Source: Photorhabdus akhurstii
GTDB lineage: Bacteria > Pseudomonadota > Gammaproteobacteria > Enterobacterales > Enterobacteriaceae
Direction: 5' to 3'
Assembly: GCF_018448925.1 (NCBI RefSeq)
Contig: NZ_RCWE01000025.1
Coordinates: forward strand, 1 to 64,000
DNA length: 64,000 nucleotides
Shown: positions 35,408 to 45,253 of the stretch, in pieces
Numbering within the stretch: the stretch's first letter is position 1
Layout of the letters: every line of letters begins with the position of its first letter
Notes under the pieces: generated by a model
What the model saw: only the letters and a program-made list of their open reading frames with translations
Told to the model about the DNA's origin: nothing
Database searches by the model: none
Made by a program: the position numbers and the translations under genes

Positions 35408-35917
35408 ATGAAAATGACCGTTAATGTTTCAGACACTCAACAGATCCAGTGCATGTACATCCACAATCATGATTGGCTATTTCGTTGGCTTAAGCATCGT
35501 CTTAACTGTGATGAAACTGCCGCAGACCTGACCCAAGATACTTTTGTTAAATTACTTCGTGCACCTTTACCACAGCAACTTAATGAACCCCGTGCCTACA
35601 TCGTCACCATTGCCAAAGGGTTGATGGTTAACTGGTACCGCCGCCGCTCACTTGAACAATCTTATCTGGATTTACTCGTCAGTCTGCCTGAACCGCTTAT
35701 TCCCGCACCAGAGCAAAAACTTATCATCCTCGAAACACTTCAGGAAATTGATATCATGCTGAATCAACTCCCCACGCCAGTGCAAACTGTCTTTTTACTT
35801 TCCCAGATAGAAGGAATGAAGTATGAAGATATTGCAAATCAGATGAATATTTCGCTGTCCACAGTAAAACGTTATATGAAACAAGGCTTTTATCAATGCC
35901 TGATAGCAATGGCATAA
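35408..35917 (+). CDS. ECF sigma factor, FecI/HasI type
   Basis: 169 residues. Region 2 is seen as HDWLFRWLKHRLNCDETAAD then LTQDTFVKLLR, and region 4 as LSQIEGMKYEDIANQMNI then SLSTVKRYMKQGFYQC, the form of iron-transport ECF sigmas. It should direct transcription of the downstream TonB-receptor gene when the receptor signals. The end overlaps the FecR-type gene by 22 bases. The upstream Fur-box ties it to iron limitation. Confidence 0.9.
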   Translation: MKMTVNVSDTQQIQCMYIHNHDWLFRWLKHRLNCDETAADLTQDTFVKLLRAPLPQQLNEPRAYIVTIAKGLMVNWYRRRSLEQSYLDLLVSLPEPLIPAPEQKLIILETLQEIDIMLNQLPTPVQTVFLLSQIEGMKYEDIANQMNISLSTVKRYMKQGFYQCLIAMA

Positions 35918-36909
35918 GAGGGATTGGTTTGACTTTCACTGATAAATCTTCTTCATCAAGTACACCTTCTGAAACGATACTTGCCGAAGCCGCAGAATGG
36001 CTGACCATTTTGCATGATAGCCACGCCAGCGAAGCTGATCGAAATGCCTGTGCTGTCTGGTGTGCACAAAGTCCAGAACATGCTCAAGCCTGGGAACGGG
36101 CGCAATGTCTGTTAGCACGGTTACACCATCTACCACCACATATCGCCTCACCGTTGTTAAACAACAAACAGACCTTCTCCCGTCGGGAAGCCATCAGAAA
36201 GCTTACACTCATGTTGTTAATACCGGCTGGCGCATCATCACTCTTCTGGCAATCTGATCAATTTCAGCTTCTCACTGGCGATTATCACACTGCAACCGGG
36301 CAAATTCAGCGCTGGTTATTACCGGATAACAGTCAAGTGACTTTAAATACACAAAGCTCAACAGATGTTCATTATGACGATACCCAACGGCTTATTGGTT
36401 TAAAGCTAGGGGAAATCTATATTGAAACTCATAAAGATAGCCGCTATCCGGCTCGCCCATTTCAGGTACAAACTCAACAAGGCGTTATTGTGGCATTGGG
36501 CACAAAATTCAGCGTTCGCCAACAAGCCTCACATACTCAGGTGGAAATAATAGAAGGAGCGGTTCGCATTACGCCAGATAACGGTTTGCCGCACATACTG
36601 CATGCTGGAGAGGCAACCCATTTCACTCAATTCGCCGTTGCCCCACAACATCCCCGTTCAACGGCGTCTTTAAGCTGGTTACAGGGCATGATGGTAGCTG
36701 ATAACTTGCCGCTGGCAACGGTGGTTACTGAACTGAATCGCTATCGTTCCGGTGTCATCCGTTGTGATGATAAAGTGGCGAATTTGCGGGTTTCTGGTGC
36801 TTTTCCCATACGGGATACGGATCTGGCGCTGCATATGCTATTACAAACCTATCCGCTCTCAATGCACAGCCTGACCCGCTATTGGATTACCCTCTATTCA
36901 TCCAGTTAA
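35896..36909 (+). CDS. FecR/HasS-type anti-sigma regulator
   Basis: 337 residues. The cytoplasmic N-terminal part holds the DUF4880-like pattern AAEWLTILHDSHASEADRNA and WERAQ. One membrane segment follows KLTLMLLIPAGASSLFW, then the periplasmic FecR domain with LPDNSQVTLNTQSS and GEIYIETHKDS, and a C-terminal STN-like part. Such proteins hold the ECF sigma until the receptor's signalling domain contacts them. The start at 35896 inside the sigma gene is the first ATG; a TTG at 35926 is an alternative. Confidence 0.88.
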   Translation: MPDSNGIRGIGLTFTDKSSSSSTPSETILAEAAEWLTILHDSHASEADRNACAVWCAQSPEHAQAWERAQCLLARLHHLPPHIASPLLNNKQTFSRREAIRKLTLMLLIPAGASSLFWQSDQFQLLTGDYHTATGQIQRWLLPDNSQVTLNTQSSTDVHYDDTQRLIGLKLGEIYIETHKDSRYPARPFQVQTQQGVIVALGTKFSVRQQASHTQVEIIEGAVRITPDNGLPHILHAGEATHFTQFAVAPQHPRSTASLSWLQGMMVADNLPLATVVTELNRYRSGVIRCDDKVANLRVSGAFPIRDTDLALHMLLQTYPLSMHSLTRYWITLYSSS

Positions 36910-36995
36910 TAAAAATAATCATTTTTACTGACACTTTTTTCAATCTCATACGGCATAGAAATAAAAGAAGTTTAAAAAGTTATGGAGAACTTACT

Positions 36996-39599
36996 ATGCC
37001 ATATCAAGAAATTACTATGCCATATCATGCTAACTGCCGAGATTCACAACCACGTTGGCAGAAAAGGTCTTTAGTCGCACTGTTATTGCCATTAATACTG
37101 CTATCGACACCTTCCCTTTACGCCACCACACCAGCAGATACTCTCTATTCCGTTCATATTCCACCAGGTTCATTAGGCAATTCGTTGTCCCACTTTGCGG
37201 CGCAAACCGGTACCGCGCTCTCTTTCGATCCGAATTTAACCAACGGGTTAACAGCACCGTCATTAAACGGCAGTTTTACTGCTCATCAGGGTTTAGTTCA
37301 ACTGCTCACAGGCAGTCATTTACAACTGTCCCAACATACCGATGGCAGTTATACGCTGGTAAAAATGACAAAGAAGATGACCACCAAAGGTGTAGTCGTA
37401 CTAAATCCCCTTACAGTAGCAGGCAATCGCGGATACTCAGGTAATGAACCATTGCGGTTCGACAGTACCACTATCAAAGGTAAAGATATTGAAAAATTCG
37501 GTGTGATCCACCCTGTCGATATTTTTAAAACCACACCGGGGATATTATCCGGCGAAGCACGCAGTTCAGGCAGCCTGGATGTGAATATCCGGGGCTTGCA
37601 AGGACAAGGCCGAGTCTTAACTACCGTTGACGGCGCATCTAACCAAACCGCGCTATACCGTGGTTATCAAGGTGTCTCCAACCGTTCTTTTATTGACCCC
37701 GATTTCATTGGCCGGGTAGATATCAATAAAGGCCCGACAGGAAAAGGCGGCATGGGAGCTATTGGGGGAACGGTGGAGATAAAAACCATTGAAGCCAGTG
37801 ATATCCTCCTTGACGGACAAAAGGTAGGACTGCGCCTGAAAGGAAGTCTGTTGAGCAACCATTCCAATCCTGACGATTATCAACGCAATGACTGGCCTTC
37901 CCCCTCAAAAAACTCTCTTTTCGACGCTAAGAATCGCACCGGGAGTATTGTTTTCGCGATGGCCGAACCTTCCTATGAATTGCTGTTTGGCGCTTCTCAG
38001 CGCAAGCGGGGCAATTACCACTCAGGCAAACACGGACCGGGCGCTAAGGAACGTGGAATGCCAGGTTATTTGTGTGAGAGTGATCCACAAGATTGTCGCA
38101 TTCCACAATTCAGTGAACAGATGGCCGGTTATTCGCTGTATGCAATGGGGGATGCCGTCCCTAACACTTCTGAAGATAGCCAGTCATTACTGGGTAAAGG
38201 AAAAGTTCGTTTTGGCGATGGTCATGAAATTTCCGCTATCATTAGCCATTACCAAAATCTCTACGGAGAATCCTATGTCGCGGATATGGCAAACCTGAGC
38301 CAAACATTTATGATCTTGGAACAGGGGCCACTGACACGGCTCAACATGAACAGGCACAGCCTCAACTATAAATGGGAACCTGAGTCAAATCCCTGGATTA
38401 ATTTGGATATCGGAATATGGCAAACACGGGTTAATGATCGCCCTCGAACCACAAATAATACCCTCGGTGATAAAAAATTCATGCGCACAGTAGGGGTGAA
38501 TTTGAGTAACACCTCATTATTTGAACTCTCAATGCAAGATATTGAGTTGAACTACGGCGCCAGCTTTATTCGTGAACGCACAGGCCCCAGCGCAGGTAAA
38601 TGGGAACATGCCGTTAATCGGGAAGGAGAGCGTAAAGAAGGCCGTTTTTTCCTGAGCGGGAATTATATGCTTGCCGACCGTCTGACCCTAATGGGCGGGT
38701 GGGATTTTAAGTCCTATCAGATCGAAGATTACAGTCCAGCTCGTCCGGGTAGCTCTTGGTTACCACAGCTCACCTCTGGGAAAGTCAACAATAAGCGAGA
38801 CCATGCTCACGGCTATTGGGTAGGTACTAAGCTTGAACTTAATCATGAAACAGCACTGCACGCCAAATATGCCTATGCCCCACGTTTTCCATCAATGGTT
38901 GAAGGTATTCGCGGCTACATGATGAGTGTTGACGATCATATAAAACCTGAAATTTCAAAAAATATCGAAGTCGGGCTGACCTCACGCTTCCCGAATATCA
39001 TTGCTCAAAATGATAGCTTCGATATCAAAATGTCCTACTTTGATAACCGGGTAAAAGACTATATTAGCCGAGCATGGATGGATGATTACTGGAGTATGTA
39101 CATCAGTAATATTAAAGAAGCAAAATTTGCCGGATTAGAATTGGCAAGTGTTTACCATAGTGATCACTTTGATGCCCGTTTATCGATGAATTACTATACA
39201 AAAGTCAAATTCTGCACGGAAAATGACGGGTGTGCTGCACGTAGTCTCCCTTCGGATTATGCAACTAATCACATTCCGCCTAAATATGCGGTATCACTCG
39301 ATCTGACACAGCGATTCTTAAATGACAAGGTATCTGCCAACGCCAGAATTTCCCATTATGGTCAACGATCTGTGCCAGCAGGAAAACCAGGACGCGGTTC
39401 TGCTCCTCTGTTGGCGCCCATTATCTGGCGACCTGCAACTGTAGCCGATATCTCTCTAACTGCCCGTATAAATAAGCATGTCGAATTTGAGTTTGGTGTG
39501 GATAATGTGTTCGATAAATATTATATCCAGCCTCTTAGCCTCGGCTATATCCCTTCACCGGGAAGAACGTTTCGTGCCGGTATCACAACTTATTTTTAA
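36996..39599 (+). CDS. TonB-dependent receptor with signalling domain, HasR-like
   Basis: 867 residues from the ATG at 36996 after GGAG; a second ATG at 37017 lies in a 16-bp direct repeat of the first start region, so either may be used. Signal peptide SLVALLLPLILLSTPSLYA, then an STN signalling domain (TLYSVHIPPGSLGNSLSHFA), a plug with DVNIRGLQGQGRVLTTVDGA and YRGYQG, and a barrel ending RAGITTYF with terminal Phe. The plug motifs resemble HasR haem/haemophore receptors, and the sigma/anti-sigma pair upstream matches the has operon layout. No hasA haemophore or ABC exporter follows. Outer membrane, energised by TonB. Confidence 0.85.
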   Translation: MPYQEITMPYHANCRDSQPRWQKRSLVALLLPLILLSTPSLYATTPADTLYSVHIPPGSLGNSLSHFAAQTGTALSFDPNLTNGLTAPSLNGSFTAHQGLVQLLTGSHLQLSQHTDGSYTLVKMTKKMTTKGVVVLNPLTVAGNRGYSGNEPLRFDSTTIKGKDIEKFGVIHPVDIFKTTPGILSGEARSSGSLDVNIRGLQGQGRVLTTVDGASNQTALYRGYQGVSNRSFIDPDFIGRVDINKGPTGKGGMGAIGGTVEIKTIEASDILLDGQKVGLRLKGSLLSNHSNPDDYQRNDWPSPSKNSLFDAKNRTGSIVFAMAEPSYELLFGASQRKRGNYHSGKHGPGAKERGMPGYLCESDPQDCRIPQFSEQMAGYSLYAMGDAVPNTSEDSQSLLGKGKVRFGDGHEISAIISHYQNLYGESYVADMANLSQTFMILEQGPLTRLNMNRHSLNYKWEPESNPWINLDIGIWQTRVNDRPRTTNNTLGDKKFMRTVGVNLSNTSLFELSMQDIELNYGASFIRERTGPSAGKWEHAVNREGERKEGRFFLSGNYMLADRLTLMGGWDFKSYQIEDYSPARPGSSWLPQLTSGKVNNKRDHAHGYWVGTKLELNHETALHAKYAYAPRFPSMVEGIRGYMMSVDDHIKPEISKNIEVGLTSRFPNIIAQNDSFDIKMSYFDNRVKDYISRAWMDDYWSMYISNIKEAKFAGLELASVYHSDHFDARLSMNYYTKVKFCTENDGCAARSLPSDYATNHIPPKYAVSLDLTQRFLNDKVSANARISHYGQRSVPAGKPGRGSAPLLAPIIWRPATVADISLTARINKHVEFEFGVDNVFDKYYIQPLSLGYIPSPGRTFRAGITTYF

Positions 39600-40076
39600 A
39601 TTCATTCGTTAAACTGGTGGCATATCCATGATATGCCACTTTCTGGCAAAAGAATGTAATTAAGGTTAGAGCAATATATCAATATAAATTATTCTCTCTT
39701 ATTTCTCTGGAATTAATACAACTTTCAAAATTAAAGCTCGCCACTGGTTTGAATCATTGTATAAACACAACATGTTATCTGATATTTTTAATGAAGTTAA
39801 AACAATTTTAAAAATATATTTAAAATATAACTTAGATGAAACTTTAAATAATTAAATAGTTTACATGTAATTAATTGTTTTTAAATGATCGTATGTAAAA
39901 ATATACATCAGCCTATAGAGATCTATAATATACAATCATATCTTATCGATAACTTAATTGTCATAAATTAATTCCAAATAAAACATTAGCTATTATTTTT
40001 TAAGAAAAATCAAAACATTGATTATTAAATGACTATTTTATGAATATAAAAAATTATTTTTAACAAGGATATACAC
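39600..40076. other. Gap before the lectin array
   Basis: About 480 very AT-rich bases with no gene. The last 60 bases resemble the stretch before each of the other lectin genes (ATGACTATTT... and a GAGGATATA-type ribosome site), so it probably carries the promoter of the first lectin gene. Confidence 0.5.
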
Positions 40077-41192
40077 ATGAAAAAAGAACCGATTAAAACA
40101 TCAAATCCAGATAATACCGAATCATCTGATGCAAATGAGGTTGAAATCGAAAACCCTACCATCGCGGCGTCTGGCATTGTCTCAGTGGCGAATACCTCTG
40201 ATGGTCGGATCGAAGTTTTCTGTGTGGGTGGTGACAACGTAGTATGGCGCAACGGGCAAACAACACATACAGGCTCCTCCTGGACCGGTTGGACCTCACT
40301 TGGCTTAAAAGCGACCAGCAAACCCGCCGCTTACCTCAACTCAGACGGTCGATTAGAAGTATTTGTACGTGGCTCAGATAACGCGTTATGGCATAACTGG
40401 CAAACCGCTCCTAATGCCGGTTGGTCAGGCTGGCAATCTTTAGGTGGAACAATCACCAGTAACCCTGCGGTATATATCAACGCCGATGGTCGGCTTGAGG
40501 TCTTTGCCCGCGGTTCCGATAACACACTCTGGCACATCTGGCAAACCGCTCCCCACTCCAATTCCTGGTCAAGCTGGTATTCTCTAGGCCACGTGATCAC
40601 CAGTAACCCAGCAGTCCATATCAATTCCGATGGTCGGCTTGAAGTCTTTGCCCGCGGTGCCGATAACGCACTCTGGCACATTTGGCAAACTGCTCCCCAT
40701 ACCGGTTATTGGTCAAACTGGCAGTCATTAGGCGGCACCATCACGAGTGATCCAGTGGTCATCCGCACCATTGACGGTCGACTCGAAGTCTTTGTACGCG
40801 CCATCGATAATGCACTCTGGCACATCTGGCAAACGGCCCCCAATTCTAGTCAGTGGTCTAATTGGGCCTCATTGGGCGGCACTATCACCAGCGCACCAGC
40901 GGTAATAAAATACTTCGACAATCGGCTTGTCGTCTTTGCACGCGCCACCGATAACGCACTCTGGCACATCTGGCAAAATGATACCCATTCCGGCTCATGG
41001 TCCAACTGGGCCTCATTAGGCGGCGGACTTACCAGCGGCCCAGATGTCGTGGAAAACTCTAATGGCTATATTGAAGTCTTTGTACGCGCCACCGATAACG
41101 CACTCTGGAACATCAAGAGGACGAGTCCATCATCATGGTCCGCTTGGGCCTCACTGGGAGGAACATTAATCGACGCCTCAGCGATAAAATAA
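40077..41192 (+). CDS. PLL-type seven-bladed beta-propeller lectin, copy 1
   Basis: 371 residues with no signal peptide. After a 40-residue leader come seven repeats of about 48 residues centred on DGRLEVFARGSDNALWHIWQ and W-S-x-W-x-SLGG-x-ITSNPAV. This is the pattern of the Photorhabdus lectins PLL/PHL, whose propellers bind L-fucose or O-methylated sugars and assemble as oligomers. Blade 1 is divergent (CVGGDNVVWRNGQ) and the last two are less regular. RBS is AAGGATAT. The five copies in a row have similar upstream regions and 3' hairpins, so this is a local gene family made by duplication. Confidence 0.9.
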   Translation: MKKEPIKTSNPDNTESSDANEVEIENPTIAASGIVSVANTSDGRIEVFCVGGDNVVWRNGQTTHTGSSWTGWTSLGLKATSKPAAYLNSDGRLEVFVRGSDNALWHNWQTAPNAGWSGWQSLGGTITSNPAVYINADGRLEVFARGSDNTLWHIWQTAPHSNSWSSWYSLGHVITSNPAVHINSDGRLEVFARGADNALWHIWQTAPHTGYWSNWQSLGGTITSDPVVIRTIDGRLEVFVRAIDNALWHIWQTAPNSSQWSNWASLGGTITSAPAVIKYFDNRLVVFARATDNALWHIWQNDTHSGSWSNWASLGGGLTSGPDVVENSNGYIEVFVRATDNALWNIKRTSPSSWSAWASLGGTLIDASAIK

Positions 41193-41233
41193 TCCGAAAA
41201 GAGTTAGGTTCGCACAATACACGCGTAATTTTC

Positions 41234-41278
41234 TGGCCCGATGCATTGAGAAAATATTCACTGCGCTGCATCAGGCCA
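41234..41278 (+). terminator. Conserved 3' hairpin, lectin copy 1
   Basis: TGGCCCGATGCA (41234-41245) pairs with TGCATCAGGCCA (41267-41278) around a loop containing GAAAATATTCACTGCG. Equivalent elements follow all five lectin genes. No T-run follows. The rest of the gap to 41657 is AT-rich and gene-free. Confidence 0.6.
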
Positions 41279-41678
41279 GTATTATCTTATTTGCTAGAGT
41301 TAATCCAATAGCCAGATGATTAATTATATACCTTAATAATAACCATCAGATATTTTGAATAAAAACAACCACAAAGAAACAGATTTAAGATAGAAAAAAA
41401 AGAGAACTTTAAAATAAGAAAATAGTTTATATATAATTAATGTTTTTTAGATATTCGAATTTAAAAATACATATCAACACATAGACCTCCATAATATAAG
41501 ATCACATTTTATGAAAACTCAAGAATTATAATTTAACGTCAAATAAAATATTACTTATTCATTTCATAAATAAAAATATACAGAATGCAATCGAAAGTAT
41601 TAATGTGAAATTAAATATACTGTTTACTAAATGACTATTTAGTGAGTCTAAAAAACCATGCCTAAAGAGGATATATAT

Positions 41679-42803
41679 ATGAAAAAAGAATCTATTAATA
41701 CATCAATTCCAGATAATACCGGGTCATCTGTTGCAAACGAAATAGAAGTATCCAATGAAATCTCTTGGACTGCGTTACCCGGAGTTATTTCAGCGGCAAA
41801 CAACGCCGATGGTCGGCTAGAGGTTTTTGGCGTGAGCATCAACAATGCTGTGTGGCACAACTGGCAAACGGCGCCAAATACCATATCTTTCTGGTCTGGC
41901 TGGCACTCACTAAATGAAGGAGCGACCAGCAAACCCGCCGTTCACATTAACTCAGACGGTAGATTGGAAGTATTCGTACGTGGCACAGATAATGCTTTAT
42001 GGCATAACTGGCAGACCGCCCCCATCCCCGGCACCAGTTGGTCAGGCTGGCAATCTTTAGGTGGCCAGATCACCAGCAATCCAGTGGTATATGTCAACTC
42101 CGATGGACGGCTTGAGGTCTTTGCTCGCAGTTCCGATAACACACTCTGGCATATCTGGCAAACCGCACCCCATGCCGGTCCGTGGTCTAATTGGCAGTCA
42201 CTAAATGGCGTACTTACCAGTGACCCAACGGTATATGTCAACGCCAGTGGTCAGTTTGAGGTCTTTGCGCGTAGCAACGATTACTCTCTCTGGTACATCA
42301 GGCAAACGACTTCTCATGCCTATCCCTGGACAAATTGGCAATCACTGAGTGGTGTGATAACGAGCAATCCAGTGGTAATCAGCAACTCTGATGGTCGGCT
42401 TGAGGTCTTTGCACGCGGTTCCGATAACGCTCTCTGGCACATTTGGCAAGTTGCTCCTAATGCAGGTTGGACAAACTGGCAGTCACTGTCTGGCGTCATC
42501 ACCAGCGACCCTGCGGTACATATCAACGCCGATGGTCGGCTTGAGGTCTTTGTACGTGGCCCTGATAACGCTCTCTGGCATATCTGGCAGACGGCAGCAT
42601 CGGGTTCATGGTCTGATTGGACCTCATTGTCCGGCGTGATTACCAGCGCTCCTACGGTGGCGAAGAATTCTGACGGCCGGCTTGAAGTTTTTGCACGCGG
42701 TGCGGATAACGCACTCTGGCATATTCAGCAAATTACATCATCATTGTGGTCCGATTGGGTATCCCTCGGCGGCACCTTGATCGACGCTTCAGCAATTAAA
42801 TAA
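41679..42803 (+). CDS. PLL-type seven-bladed beta-propeller lectin, copy 2
   Basis: 374 residues from the ATG at 41679, which follows AGAGGATAT as in the other copies; an upstream in-frame ATG at 41658 lies before that ribosome site. Seven GRLEVF-type blades: the first is the divergent GVSINNAVWHNWQ form, the fourth has GQFEVFARSNDYSLWYIRQ and is the most altered. A 50-residue N-terminal leader is slightly longer than in copy 1. Changes in blade 4 probably alter or remove a sugar site there. Cytoplasmic by signal, so release may need lysis or a non-classical route. Confidence 0.9.
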   Translation: MKKESINTSIPDNTGSSVANEIEVSNEISWTALPGVISAANNADGRLEVFGVSINNAVWHNWQTAPNTISFWSGWHSLNEGATSKPAVHINSDGRLEVFVRGTDNALWHNWQTAPIPGTSWSGWQSLGGQITSNPVVYVNSDGRLEVFARSSDNTLWHIWQTAPHAGPWSNWQSLNGVLTSDPTVYVNASGQFEVFARSNDYSLWYIRQTTSHAYPWTNWQSLSGVITSNPVVISNSDGRLEVFARGSDNALWHIWQVAPNAGWTNWQSLSGVITSDPAVHINADGRLEVFVRGPDNALWHIWQTAASGSWSDWTSLSGVITSAPTVAKNSDGRLEVFARGADNALWHIQQITSSLWSDWVSLGGTLIDASAIK

Positions 42804-42833
42804 TCTGCTTCGCACAAGACACGCATAACTGCC

Positions 42834-42879
42834 TGGCCTGATGCATTAAGGAAAACATTCACTATGCCGCATCGGGCCA
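42834..42879 (+). terminator. Conserved 3' hairpin, lectin copy 2
   Basis: TGGCCTGATGCA pairs with CGCATCGGGCCA across a loop with GAAAACATTCACTATG. Arms and loop are homologous to those after the other lectin genes, and several changes keep pairing through G-T. Sequence to 43120 is gene-free. Confidence 0.6.
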
Positions 42880-43120
42880 GCAATACCTTATTTACTGGAA
42901 TCAATCCAAATTTACTGGAATCAACCCAATTCTCAACACGCAAACCAAGCATTCTCTCAAACTCGCGCATATTGTTGATGATGAAGATATAGTTTTGTCT
43001 ATCCAATGTAGTCTCTTGGTCGAATTAGGCCCAAAAAGGCAATGTCAAACACCCCCCCGTTTTATAGAACATTCATGCACTAGAACCTGTGTTTTTTAAT
43101 GCCAGTCGGCAAACTATTCT

Positions 43121-43468
43121 CTTCCGTAAAGATTATCAAATGTTTTTAATGCAATTAAAACAATCATGATAAAAATATATTTTCAAATATAATAAAGATG
43201 AAACCTTAAAACAGCAAAACAGTTCATTCATAATTTATTATTTTTGAATAACCGTATGCAAAAATATATATAAACAGAAAAGGTTTTATAATGTAGCATC
43301 TGATTCACTTAATATTTCACGGATCATCAATCAGCATCAAACAAAGCATTAACTGCTTCTTCAAAGAATAAAGAGTAAAAGTGAGAATGTTAATTCACAG
43401 AATTAAATATCTTGTTTATTAAATAACTACTTAGTGAATCTGAAAAATTATCTCTAACGAGGATATAT
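43121..43468 (+). repeat. Upstream block duplicated before lectin copies 3 and 4 (first copy)
   Basis: Nearly the same 348 bases precede copy 3 here and copy 4 at 44905-45253, from CTTCCGTAAAGATTATC through CTAACGAGGATATATATG. By eye roughly nine of ten bases agree. It holds the promoter and ribosome site, so the two genes are likely co-regulated. Similarity extends about 50 bases further left. Confidence 0.8.
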
Positions 43469-44575
43469 ATGCAAGAAGAATCTATTAATATACCAAAGCC
43501 AGATAATACCGAGTTTTCTGTTGCAAATGAACTAATACAGCTAAAAACCGAAAACTCATCTATCGCGATGTCCAGCATTGTCTCAGTGACTAACAAACCC
43601 GCTGTTTCTCGTAATTTGGACGGTCGATTGGAAGTATTCGTGCGCGGTGCTGATAACGCGCTCTGGCACATCTGGCAGGTCGCTCCCAATTCCGGTTGGT
43701 CCGACTGGCAATCTTTAGGGCACACAATTACCAGTAACCCTGCCGTATATGCTAACGACGATGGTCGCCTTGAAGTCTTTGCCCGCGGTGCCGATAACAC
43801 GCTCTGGCACATCTGGCAAACCGCTCCCAATTCCGGTTGGTCCGACTGGCAATCTTTAGGGAACACAATTACCAGTGACCCTGCCGTACATGCTAACGCC
43901 GATGGTCGTCTTGAAGTCTTTGCCCGCGGTACCGATAACACGCTCTGGCACATCTGGCAGGCCGCTCCCAATTCCGGTTGGTCAAACTGGCAATCTTTAG
44001 GGCACACAATTACCAGTAACCCTGCCATATATGCTAACGCCGATGGTCGCCTTGAAGTCTTTGCCCGCGGTGCCGATAACGCGCTCTGGCACATCTGGCA
44101 AACCGCTCCCAACTCCGGTTGGTCAGGCTGGCAATCTTTAGGGAACACAATTACCAGTAACCCTGCCGTATATGCTAACGCCGATGGTCGCCTTGAAGTC
44201 TTTGCCCGCGGTACCGATAACGCGCTCTGGCACATCTGGCAGGTCGCTCCCAATTCCGGTTGGTCAGGCTGGCAATCTTTAGGGAGCACAATTACCAGTA
44301 ACCCTGCCGTATATGCCAACGCCGATGGTCGCCTTGAAGTCTTTGCCCGCAGTGCCGATAACGCGCTCTGGCATATCTGGCAGGTCGCTCCCAATTCCGG
44401 TTGGTCAGGCTGGCAATCTTTAGGGAGCACAATTACCAGTAACCCTGCCATATATGCCAACGCCGATGGTCGCCTTGAAGTCTTTGCCCGCAGTACTGAT
44501 AACGCGCTCTGGCACATCTGGCAGAAGGTAGCATCCGGTTCATGGTCTGGCTGGGCATCCCTCGGGACACCTTGA
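43469..44575 (+). CDS. PLL-type seven-bladed beta-propeller lectin, copy 3 (highly regular)
   Basis: 368 residues, the length reported for PLL. Unlike the other copies it lacks the divergent first blade; VSVTNKPAVSRNLDG passes straight into a canonical blade, and there are seven nearly identical units of DGRLEVFARGADNALWHIWQ with APNSGWSGWQSLG. The repeats are almost identical at DNA level too, which points to recent internal duplication or gene conversion. Seven uniform sites per monomer should give high avidity. The regular composition also opens a long antisense frame that is not a gene. Confidence 0.92.
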   Translation: MQEESINIPKPDNTEFSVANELIQLKTENSSIAMSSIVSVTNKPAVSRNLDGRLEVFVRGADNALWHIWQVAPNSGWSDWQSLGHTITSNPAVYANDDGRLEVFARGADNTLWHIWQTAPNSGWSDWQSLGNTITSDPAVHANADGRLEVFARGTDNTLWHIWQAAPNSGWSNWQSLGHTITSNPAIYANADGRLEVFARGADNALWHIWQTAPNSGWSGWQSLGNTITSNPAVYANADGRLEVFARGTDNALWHIWQVAPNSGWSGWQSLGSTITSNPAVYANADGRLEVFARSADNALWHIWQVAPNSGWSGWQSLGSTITSNPAIYANADGRLEVFARSTDNALWHIWQKVASGSWSGWASLGTP

Positions 44576-44638
44576 GCAACGCTTAAGCAATGAAATAATC
44601 TGTCAAGCTCAGCTCCGCACAAGATATACATAACCTTT

Positions 44639-44684
44639 TGGCCTGATGCATTAGAGAAAATATTCACTATGCTGTATCGGGCCA
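44639..44684 (+). terminator. Conserved 3' hairpin, lectin copy 3
   Basis: TGGCCTGATGCA pairs with TGTATCGGGCCA, with loop GAAAATATTCACTATG. Same element as after the other lectin genes. The stretch to 44904 holds no gene. Confidence 0.6.
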
Positions 44685-44904
44685 ATAATATCTTATTTGC
44701 TGGAGTTAGCTCAACTCTCAACATGCAAGCCCGACACTTATTCAAGCTTGAGCCTGTTATTTATGACAAAAATATAATTTCGTCTATCCAATGTAGACTC
44801 TTGGTCGAATATACCCAAAAGACAATTTCAAACAATGCCTCCATTTTATAGAACATTCATGAATTAGAATCTGCGTTTTTTAATGCTAGTAGGCAAACTG
44901 TTTG

Positions 44905-45253
44905 CTTCCGTAAAGATTATCAAATGTTTTTAATGCAATTAAAACAATCATGATAAAAATATATTTTCAAATATAATAAAGATGAAACTTTAAAACAGAA
45001 AAATAGTTCATTCATAATTTATTATTTTTGAATAACCGTATGTAAAAATATATATAAACACACGAGGTTTTATAATGTAGCATCTCATCCACTTAATAAT
45101 TCACGGACCATCAACCAGCATCACATAAAACATTAATCATTTTTTCAAAGAATATAAGAGTAAAAGTGAGAATATTAATTCATAGAATTAAACATCTTGC
45201 TTATTAAATGACTATTTAGTGAATCTGAAAAATTATTTCTAACGAGGATATAT
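44905..45253 (+). repeat. Upstream block duplicated before lectin copies 3 and 4 (second copy)
   Basis: The 349-base partner of 43121-43468, with a few dozen single-base differences and the same ribosome site AACGAGGATATATATG. The first 17 codons of the two genes are also very close (MQEEPINIPKPD versus MQEESINIPKPD), so the duplication included the gene start. Confidence 0.8.

Noticed and set aside
37888-38298. 136-codon + frame within the TonB receptor gene
   Set aside because: Overlaps a strongly supported barrel-coding frame; no independent support.
43390-44745. 451-codon open frame antisense to lectin copy 3
   Set aside because: It arises because the near-identical blade repeats keep the complementary frame open; it has Cys/Pro/Ser-rich low-complexity sequence, no ribosome site, and similar antisense frames occur over the other lectin genes for the same reason.
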